Assembly (NCBI GenBank): GCA_900546895.1
Contig: UREO01000176.1
Span: forward strand, 1-6,488
Direction: 5' to 3'
DNA length: 6,488 bases
Origin: an uncultured Oscillospiraceae bacterium
Lineage (GTDB): Bacteria > Bacillota > Clostridia > Oscillospirales > Acutalibacteraceae
The position numbers and the translations under genes are program-made. Position 1 is the first letter of the stretch. Each line of letters opens with the position of its first letter. Of the stretch, positions 1-4,512 are shown piece after piece. The notes under the pieces are model-generated. The model saw only the letters and a program-made list of their open reading frames with translations. It did not search any database and had not been told where the DNA came from.

Positions 1-582
1 CCTCTGGACGATGCGATCTTTGAAAAAGCCGGTATGGGCGTTATTACCGTGGCGTCCCGTCCGGACAATGAGGAATTCTTCCGGAAATGCAGGAAGCACG
101 ACGTACCGGTTGTGTTTGGCATGAAGTCCGATTTTGACGCGTTTCCGGAGCCGTTTCTCAGAGAGCTTCTGCTGAACAGCAAAATCATCTTTACCAACGA
201 GGCGGAGCGCGAAACCATCGAAAAGCTTTTCCAGCTGAACGATATTACCGAGCTGTTTCGCCTCAGCAGCGCGGAGATCATCGTAACGACTTACGGCAAG
301 GAAGGCAGCAAGTATTACCGGCGTACGGAGGACGGTTCAGTGGATACCGCCTGTATCCCCATCTGCGACTGCATCCGTGTGGTCGACACGACCGGTTCCG
401 GCGACGGATATATGGCGGGCTTCCTGTATGCGTACCTGAAGGGCATGCCGATGGCGGACTGCTGCAGAATGGGCAGCACGTTCTCCTCCTTTATCATCGA
501 AAAGGAAGGCTGCTGCACCAACGCACCTTCGCAGGACGCATTGATGAAGCGGTTTGAGAATTTCAAAAAATGCATTTGTTAA
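1..582 (+). CDS. PfkB/ribokinase-family sugar or nucleoside kinase, C-terminal part (5' end outside window)
   Basis: The reading frame is open from base 1 to the TAA at 580-582, giving 193 residues. PfkB kinases usually have about 300, so roughly the first 100 are missing. Family hallmarks are visible: the NxxE motif (TNEAE, fragment residues 65-69) that contacts Mg/phosphate, a TxGxxG ATP-loop segment (residues 97-102), and the second PfkB signature DTTGSGDGYMAG (129-140) with the anion hole and catalytic base Asp135. Family members transfer the ATP gamma-phosphate to a hydroxyl of a sugar, sugar phosphate or nucleoside in the cytosol. The lid and substrate residues lie mainly in the missing N-terminal part, so the substrate cannot be read here. 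It lies 13 bases before a nucleoside phosphorylase. A substrate such as a pentose 1-phosphate, or a nucleoside, is therefore plausible but inferred. The family call is secure; the specificity is unknown. Confidence 0.9.
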   Translation, partial: PLDDAIFEKAGMGVITVASRPDNEEFFRKCRKHDVPVVFGMKSDFDAFPEPFLRELLLNSKIIFTNEAERETIEKLFQLNDITELFRLSSAEIIVTTYGKEGSKYYRRTEDGSVDTACIPICDCIRVVDTTGSGDGYMAGFLYAYLKGMPMADCCRMGSTFSSFIIEKEGCCTNAPSQDALMKRFENFKKCIC

Positions 583-586
583 GGAG
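581..586 (+). promoter_or_regulatory. Ribosome binding site of the nucleoside phosphorylase gene
   Basis: AAGGAG overlaps the TAA stop of the kinase gene and lies 9 bases before the ATG at 596. It decides the start: an in-frame TTG at 554 would add 14 residues, but it lies inside the kinase gene and has no ribosome binding site at a normal distance. The overlap of stop and binding site suggests translational coupling. Confidence 0.8.
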
Positions 587-595
587 AAGGTAGTC

Positions 596-1372
596 ATGCC
601 AACATTATATCTGGGAGCGGACGCCTCCACGGTAGCCCCTTATGTCATTTTTTCCGGCGATCCGTGGCGTGTCGAGGTGCTGAAAAAATATCTGGACAAC
701 CCGCAGCATGTGGCGTTTCTGCGTGAGTTCAATACTTATACGGGCCTGTATAAGGGAGTGAAAATAACCGTTACGTCCACTGGGATCGGCGCGCCGTCGG
801 CTGCCATAGCCATGGAGGAAATGTACGAGGCGGGGATGAAGGTGGCGGTGCGTATGGGCACGGTCATGTCCCTGCAGGACGATATGCTGGGCCATTTTAT
901 TATCCCCGTTGCGGCAATGCGCCGGGAAAGCACAAGCAAAACTTATGTGGAAGAAAGCTACCCCGCTGTGGCCGACATTGGTCTCGTCAACATTATGAAC
1001 CGGACGGTGACCGATTTCGGCAGGCGCTATCTCAATGGAATCAACTGTACCATGGACGGGTTTTACAGCAAGATGCACGATTCCAGATTCTCCAAAGAAT
1101 GCGGAATCGATATGCTCAGGACCTTTGAAGAGCTGAAGAAGCTGCATGTTACGGGCGTGGATATGGAATCCGCGTGCATGCTGACGCTCGGCCGTCTGAT
1201 GGGGGTAAAAACCTGTGTGGTGACCATGGCGACCGTGCTGGAGAATCTGAAAGATACACTCAAGGGGCAGGACCGGACGGACGCCGAAGATCTGCTCTGC
1301 CGTGTCGTATTGGAAGGAATCTACCGCTGCCATACACAGGATGAAAGTCAGGAAAATATAGGATCTTGTTGA
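596..1372 (+). CDS. Nucleoside phosphorylase, uridine phosphorylase-like, with altered base pocket
   Basis: This 258-residue protein has the normal length of the hexameric PNP/UDP phosphorylase family, which cleaves nucleosides with phosphate to a free base and a (deoxy)ribose 1-phosphate. Compared from memory with E. coli uridine phosphorylase, the phosphate site is kept: GDPWR (residues 21-25), Arg43 in REF, and RMGT (86-89). The ribose-binding Met190-Glu191 lies in DMESA, and the TSTGIGAPS block (60-68) is also clear. The base-recognition loop differs. Uridine phosphorylase has FYPGQER, with Gln and Arg binding uracil, whereas here it reads FYSKMHD (156-162). The Asp used by hexameric purine phosphorylases (SDHI) is also not seen; that region reads TVLEN. 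Phosphorolysis is therefore well supported, but neither uridine nor purine specificity can be claimed. The ATG at 596 is chosen because of the AAGGAG at 581. The stop overlaps the next gene's binding site. Confidence 0.88.
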   Translation: MPTLYLGADASTVAPYVIFSGDPWRVEVLKKYLDNPQHVAFLREFNTYTGLYKGVKITVTSTGIGAPSAAIAMEEMYEAGMKVAVRMGTVMSLQDDMLGHFIIPVAAMRRESTSKTYVEESYPAVADIGLVNIMNRTVTDFGRRYLNGINCTMDGFYSKMHDSRFSKECGIDMLRTFEELKKLHVTGVDMESACMLTLGRLMGVKTCVVTMATVLENLKDTLKGQDRTDAEDLLCRVVLEGIYRCHTQDESQENIGSC

Positions 1373-1387
1373 AAGGAAGGTATCGAT

Positions 1388-2182
1388 ATGGATATCAGGA
1401 AAGTGATTGCGTGCAATCAGAAATTTGTGATCGGCATGGTGCACTGTCTGGCGCTGCCGGGGACGGCAGGTTTCGGCGGGGACTGTGATAAAATATTGAG
1501 TCAGGCCGTTCAGGACGCCCTTACGCTTGAAAAAGCCGGGGTAGACGCCATCATTGTTGAAAATATGGGAGACGACCCGTTTGCCGCTCTGCTGGATACT
1601 CCTCAGGTGGCGGCGCTCTCCGCAGCCACGGCGCTTGTAAAGCAGGCGGTGAAAATTCCGGTCGGCGTGGACGCGGCGTTTAACGACTGCGTGGCATCCC
1701 TTTCCATTGCGAAAATCAATGGATGCGATTTTATCCGTGCACCCGTTTTTGTGGATACCGTTGAGTTTTACGGAGGGATCATCCAGCCCTGCGCAAGGCT
1801 CTGCATGCAGACCAGAAGAAATCTGGACGCCGAAAATATTATGGTTCTGGCCGATATTCAGGTCAAGCATACCAATATGGTTCTGCCGCAGGTCACCATT
1901 GAGGCTTCCGCCAAAGCGGCAATCGGCTGCGGCGCCGACGGCCTGATTATTACCGGCTCCGCGATCGGAGTGGAAACCCCGATTGAAATGATCGAGAAAG
2001 TGAAAAAGCTTTCCCGTATTCCGGTGATCGCCGGCAGCGGCGTTAACGCGCACAATATCAACGAGCAGCTCCATATCGCGGACGGCGCCATCATCGGAAG
2101 CAGCCTGAAAAAAGACGGCGTCATCACAAACCCCATTTCCTACGAGCTTGTACGCGAGGTGCTTGGCGGACTAAGGAAATAA
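1388..2182 (+). CDS. BtpA/SgcQ-family TIM-barrel protein
   Basis: This 264-residue protein has the length and the block order of the BtpA family. The blocks are GMVH...LPG at residues 16-25, IIVENMGDDPF at 55-65, a GVDAAFND strand, DIQVKH ending at about residue 161, GADGLIITGSAIG, and a C-terminal GSGVNAHN followed by GAIIGSSLKKDG. The last two resemble the phosphate-binding strands of (beta/alpha)8 barrels. The family is named after cyanobacterial BtpA, linked to photosystem I stability, and E. coli SgcQ from a sugar-utilisation operon. Its reaction is not established. Here it follows the phosphorylase by 15 bases, with AAAGGAAGG at 1372-1380 overlapping the upstream TGA and placed 7 bases before the ATG. 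A cytosolic role on a phosphorylated sugar (isomerase, aldolase or lyase) is inferred from the fold and context only. No membrane segment or signal peptide is visible. Confidence 0.88.
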   Translation: MDIRKVIACNQKFVIGMVHCLALPGTAGFGGDCDKILSQAVQDALTLEKAGVDAIIVENMGDDPFAALLDTPQVAALSAATALVKQAVKIPVGVDAAFNDCVASLSIAKINGCDFIRAPVFVDTVEFYGGIIQPCARLCMQTRRNLDAENIMVLADIQVKHTNMVLPQVTIEASAKAAIGCGADGLIITGSAIGVETPIEMIEKVKKLSRIPVIAGSGVNAHNINEQLHIADGAIIGSSLKKDGVITNPISYELVREVLGGLRK

Positions 2183-2185
2183 TGA

Positions 2186-2206
2186 ATGACCGGAATAGAA
2201 GGTCAT
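2186..2206 (+). other. Small intercistronic hairpin
   Basis: ATGACC (2186-2191) and GGTCAT (2201-2206) form a perfect 6-base inverted repeat with a 9-base loop. It sits in the 46-base gap between the BtpA-family gene and the dehydrogenase gene, just before the latter's ribosome binding site. There is no T-run, so it is not an intrinsic terminator. It might affect mRNA processing or the translation ratio. It is short enough to be chance. Confidence 0.3.
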
Positions 2207-2210
2207 AGTG

Positions 2211-2218
2211 AAAGGAAG
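2211..2218 (+). promoter_or_regulatory. Ribosome binding site of the alcohol dehydrogenase gene
   Basis: AAAGGAAG lies about 10 bases before the ATG at 2229. It rules out the in-frame GTG at 2208, which precedes this site and would add seven residues not typical of the family. A second ATG at 2232 follows immediately, so the start could be one codon later. Confidence 0.7.
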
Positions 2219-2228
2219 AAATGTAATT

Positions 2229-3374
2229 ATGATGAGACCCATGAAATTGGCGGGCAGCGAGCTTGTGTTCGGGAAAGGCTGCCTTGAGTACATAAAATCC
2301 GTCCCGGCAAAAAAAGCCCTGATCGTGATCGGCGGAAAAAGCATGGAACGCAGCGGCATCCTGCAAAAGGTGGAGAGCTATTTTTCACAGGCAGGCGCCC
2401 AAACGAAGGTTTTCAGCGGAGTGGAGCCGGACCCCTGTTTTGCGACGGTAAAAAGAGGCGCGGAAATGATGAAAGCGTTTGTGCCGGATATGATCGTCGC
2501 GCTGGGCGGCGGTTCGGTCATGGACGCCGCAAAGACAATGTGGGTGTACTACGAGCATCCCGAGCTTACCACTCTGGACGAAGTGCTGACCGCGAAGCCT
2601 TTTCCGAGGCTGAGGGGGAAGGCGCGCTTTATGTGTATTCCCTCCACCAGCGGTACCGCCAGCGAGGTTTCCCGTTCCGTCGTCATTTCCGATGACGAAA
2701 CCGGAATGAAGCACGGGCTTGGCAATATGGAAATGATGCCGGATATCGCTGTCTGCGACCCGGAGGTTACGGCCACCATGCCCCCGCACATCACTGCCGA
2801 AACCGGAATGGACGCCCTTACCCACGCCGTGGAAGCCCTTGCTTCCAAACGGGCGAACTACCTTTCCGACATTCTCGCCCATGCGGCGGTGATTGATATT
2901 GTAAGCAATCTGCCCAAAGCATATGAGAACGGAAACGACATGGACGCACGCGAAAAAATGCTGAACGCCTCCATGACGGCCGGTCTCGCCTTTACGAATG
3001 TCTCACTGGGAATCGTGCATTCCATGGCGCATACGCTGGGCGGTTACTTTCACGTCGCCCACGGCCTTGCGGATGCGATTCTTCTGCCTTACATTATGGA
3101 ATTCAACAGCGCCGACCTGACGGCCAAGGCGGTATATGACAATATGGCAAGGGATCTGGGGGGCGGCGATCTTTGCGAAATCATCCGGGACTTGAATCGC
3201 AAAGTAGGAATTCCGGCCTGCGTCAAAGAGGTTGTGCCGGACGAAGCGGCTTATATGGCAAAAGTCAGCGAGATGGCTCCTGCTGCCCTGGCGGATGGCT
3301 GCACCAAGACAAACCCGATTATTCCAACGGTCGAGCAATTCGTGGAGCTCTTTAAGAAAGTGTACTCCGCATAA
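2229..3374 (+). CDS. Iron-containing (type III) alcohol dehydrogenase
   Basis: This 381-residue protein has the full length of the Fe-ADH family (FucO, DhaT, YqhD and relatives), which interconverts alcohols and aldehydes with NAD(P). The N-terminal Rossmann-like domain carries GGGSVMDAAK (residues 93-102) for the dinucleotide pyrophosphate, and PSTSGTASEV (138-147) also contacts the cofactor. The all-helical metal domain has the four expected ligands: Asp195 and His199 in DALTHAVEA, His264 in GIVHSMAH, and His278 in HVAHGLAD. The spacing matches FucO (Asp196, His200, His263, His277, from memory). All key residues are intact, so it should be active with Fe2+ or another divalent metal. Its place after the phosphorylase and a TIM-barrel protein suggests it reduces a small aldehyde released from a sugar phosphate, for example glycolaldehyde or a deoxy analogue. 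That substrate is inference; family members are broad and not predictable from sequence. Confidence 0.93.
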   Translation: MMRPMKLAGSELVFGKGCLEYIKSVPAKKALIVIGGKSMERSGILQKVESYFSQAGAQTKVFSGVEPDPCFATVKRGAEMMKAFVPDMIVALGGGSVMDAAKTMWVYYEHPELTTLDEVLTAKPFPRLRGKARFMCIPSTSGTASEVSRSVVISDDETGMKHGLGNMEMMPDIAVCDPEVTATMPPHITAETGMDALTHAVEALASKRANYLSDILAHAAVIDIVSNLPKAYENGNDMDAREKMLNASMTAGLAFTNVSLGIVHSMAHTLGGYFHVAHGLADAILLPYIMEFNSADLTAKAVYDNMARDLGGGDLCEIIRDLNRKVGIPACVKEVVPDEAAYMAKVSEMAPAALADGCTKTNPIIPTVEQFVELFKKVYSA

Positions 3375-3404
3375 AATCTATCAGGACGAACGGAGAAAAT
3401 ATTT

Positions 3405-4121
3405 ATGAATTTAATCTGCTATCTTTCCAACGGTTATCCAACCATTGCGGACAGCATTGAAATGGCGAAAACATATGTAGAGGCCGGCTGCGACATTATT
3501 GAAATCGACTTCCCGTCGCGCAATCCTTTTCTGGAGAGCGAATACATTTCGAACCGAATGGCTGAAGCGCTCAAAGCATGCGACGACTTTGACAAATATA
3601 TGGAAGGCATGGTGCAGGTCAAAAAACTGCTTCCAAATACAAAATTTATCCTGATGGTATACGAGAACACCGTCGAGGAAATCGGAGAAAAGAAGTTCGT
3701 TGATTTCTGTCTGGAAAACGATTACCGCGACATTATTCTGGTAGGGCTGAAAGACGAAACCCTCAAAAACAGAATGATTGAAAATAATCTGCGTGTGAGC
3801 TGTTATGTCCAGTTCCAACTGATGGAGCGGGAAGTGGAATACGCGCTGAAATCCAACGGATTCGTATATTTGCAGGCCGTACCGGCTCCGAATCAAATCA
3901 ACCCCGCATATCCGGAACTGAAGGACTGCATTCGGTACCTGCGCGGCAGAGGACTTAAAAATCCGATTTACTGCGGTGTCGGGGTGCATACCCCGCAAAA
4001 TGCCTCAATGGTAAAATCGGCCGGGGCGGATGCTGCGTTTGTCGGCAGCACGATTTTAAAGCTGCATGACGATAAACCGGCGCTTATTTCGATGATCCGC
4101 CAGTTTAAGGAACAGTGCTGA
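3405..4121 (+). CDS. Stand-alone tryptophan synthase alpha-chain (TrpA)-like TIM-barrel protein
   Basis: This 238-residue protein is somewhat shorter than TrpA (about 268). It aligns along its length with TrpA: GYPT and an alpha-1 helix, then IEIDFPSRNPFLE (residues 32-44) against the TrpA strand ELGVPFSDPLAD, FILMVYEN against the LMYAN strand, GFVYLQ against GYTYLLS, and a C-terminal GVGVHTP...GADAAFVGSTILK phosphate site. TrpA cleaves indole-3-glycerol phosphate by a retro-aldol reaction. The catalytic Glu49 is kept as Glu33, but the position of Asp60 holds Glu44. The mobile SRSGVTG loop over the active site is replaced by AVPAPNQ. No trpB or other trp gene is nearby. A retro-aldol or lyase role on another phosphorylated sugar derivative, giving a triose phosphate, is a reasonable inference, and an isomerase is an alternative. 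The start is supported by GGAG at 3392-3395, 9 bases before the ATG. It is the last gene before the terminator. Confidence 0.85.
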   Translation: MNLICYLSNGYPTIADSIEMAKTYVEAGCDIIEIDFPSRNPFLESEYISNRMAEALKACDDFDKYMEGMVQVKKLLPNTKFILMVYENTVEEIGEKKFVDFCLENDYRDIILVGLKDETLKNRMIENNLRVSCYVQFQLMEREVEYALKSNGFVYLQAVPAPNQINPAYPELKDCIRYLRGRGLKNPIYCGVGVHTPQNASMVKSAGADAAFVGSTILKLHDDKPALISMIRQFKEQC

Positions 4122-4142
4122 TTGACAAGTGAACGATGCATG

Positions 4143-4192
4143 AAAAAGCAAGCCCGATGCCAGCATTTGCAAGGCATTGGGCTTGCTTTTTT
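4143..4192 (+). terminator. Rho-independent terminator of the five-gene operon
   Basis: A 19-base arm at 4143-4161 pairs with 4173-4191 with a single G-T wobble. The loop is 11 bases, inside which GCA and TGC can also pair. The outer end of the right arm is a run of six T (4187-4192). It begins 21 bases after the stop of the TrpA-like gene. The matching A-run on the left arm means it could also stop transcription arriving from the other strand. Confidence 0.93.
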
Positions 4193-4260
4193 GACAGAAT
4201 TTCCATTCATTTCGGGTAATCCGGTCACAAAAATGACATCCTAAAATCACTTTGCACTTT

Positions 4261-4275
4261 TGGTGTTCAGCACCA
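4261..4275 (+). repeat. Short inverted repeat, possible operator
   Basis: TGGTG (4261-4265) and CACCA (4271-4275) are perfect inverted arms around a 5-base centre. No T-run follows. It lies about 80 bases upstream of the likely -10 box and may be a regulator site or chance. Confidence 0.3.
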
Positions 4276-4301
4276 CCGCAAACTGTTGGGTTATTCTTTT
4301 C

Positions 4302-4333
4302 GAAACACGCGAATTCTCTGGTAAAACGCGAAT
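4302..4333 (+). repeat. Direct repeat pair ACGCGAAT upstream of adhesin promoter
   Basis: ACGCGAAT occurs at 4307-4314 and again at 4326-4333. Extending the alignment to 4302-4314 and 4321-4333 gives 11 of 13 matches at a 19-base offset. The downstream copy reaches the expected -35 position of the TATAAT promoter, which has no good -35 hexamer. This layout is what a directly binding activator would use. That function is inferred. Confidence 0.4.
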
Positions 4334-4355
4334 ATCTTTTTCCTCCTCTGAAACG

Positions 4356-4361
4356 TATAAT
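4356..4361 (+). promoter_or_regulatory. Likely -10 box of the adhesin promoter
   Basis: TATAAT is a perfect sigma-70/sigma-A -10 consensus in an AT-rich stretch. It would place the transcript start near 4368 and give a leader of about 55 bases. The sequence 17 bases upstream (TATCTT at 4333-4338) is a poor -35, and there is no TG extension, so the promoter may need an activator. Confidence 0.55.
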
Positions 4362-4373
4362 TAATTAAAAATA

Positions 4374-4407
4374 GAAATGATTATTATTTTGTGAAATGAT
4401 TATTATT
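4374..4407 (+). repeat. Perfect 15-base direct repeat in the adhesin leader
   Basis: GAAATGATTATTATT is present at 4374-4388 and 4393-4407 without a mismatch, separated by TTGT, giving a 19-base period. It ends two bases before the AGGAGGA binding site. It could be a repressor site, an element of the 5' leader, or a recent tandem duplication. The sequence is AT-rich but does not fit a clean Fur or PerR palindrome. Confidence 0.6.
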
Positions 4408-4409
4408 GC

Positions 4410-4416
4410 AGGAGGA
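4410..4416 (+). promoter_or_regulatory. Strong ribosome binding site of the adhesin gene
   Basis: AGGAGGA matches the anti-Shine-Dalgarno almost perfectly and ends 6 bases before the ATG at 4423, which fixes the start. A complementary TCCTCCT tract lies at 4341-4347. With wobble pairs the complementarity extends to 4337-4347 against 4410-4420. It could mask this site only if transcription begins upstream of 4337. Confidence 0.8.
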
Positions 4417-4422
4417 GAGAAA

Positions 4423-4512
4423 ATGATCAAAGTTAAAAATTCGGCAACCGCTTTATTACTTGCTTTTTCAATGCTATGCTCCATCGTCTTGATGACCCCA
4501 ATCGCACGCGCA
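4423..4512 (+). other. Signal peptide of the adhesin
   Basis: Residues 1-30 show a short basic start (MIKVKN), a hydrophobic core rich in Leu, Ala, Met and Val, and an ARA motif just before EAVDS. This fits signal peptidase I cleavage after Ala30. There is no lipobox: the Cys at 19 lies inside the core and lacks an L-x-(A/G) context at the right place, so a lipoprotein is unlikely. Confidence 0.85.

Larger units (their letters stand above)
4193..4422 (+). other. Intergenic regulatory region before the adhesin gene
   Basis: The non-coding stretch after the operon terminator shows no protein-coding signature on either strand and no RNA gene I recognise. It contains an inverted repeat (4261-4275), a pair of ACGCGAAT repeats (4302-4333), a TATAAT box (4356-4361), a perfect 15-base direct repeat (4374-4407) and a strong ribosome binding site (4410-4416). 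From about 4351 to 4407 it becomes clearly AT-rich compared with the flanking genes, as expected for a promoter region. Nothing notable was seen in 4193-4250. Confidence 0.7.

Noticed and set aside
554..595. TTG start extending the phosphorylase by 14 residues
   Set aside because: It lies inside the kinase gene and lacks a suitable ribosome binding site, whereas the ATG at 596 has AAGGAG 9 bases upstream and begins in a family-like N-terminus.
605..2074. A 489-codon open frame on the minus strand opposite the phosphorylase and BtpA-family genes
   Set aside because: It spans two clearly recognisable plus-strand genes and the gap between them. Its translation is rich in His, Arg and Gly without any family motif. 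It is a codon-bias shadow.
3405..4121. Annotation as genuine tryptophan synthase alpha chain (trpA)
   Set aside because: No trp gene neighbours, the Asp60 position is changed and the active-site loop is replaced.
4056..4250. Minus-strand frames crossing the terminator region
   Set aside because: They overlap the end of the TrpA-like gene and the terminator hairpin, have no good ribosome binding site and no recognisable protein features.
4374..4407. A Fur, Zur or PerR box at the GATTATTATT repeats
   Set aside because: The elements are direct, not inverted, repeats and do not fit the palindromic consensus well enough to name a regulator.
4302..4407. A CRISPR array
   Set aside because: There are only two pairs of short repeats of different sequence, with no spacers of regular length and no cas gene.
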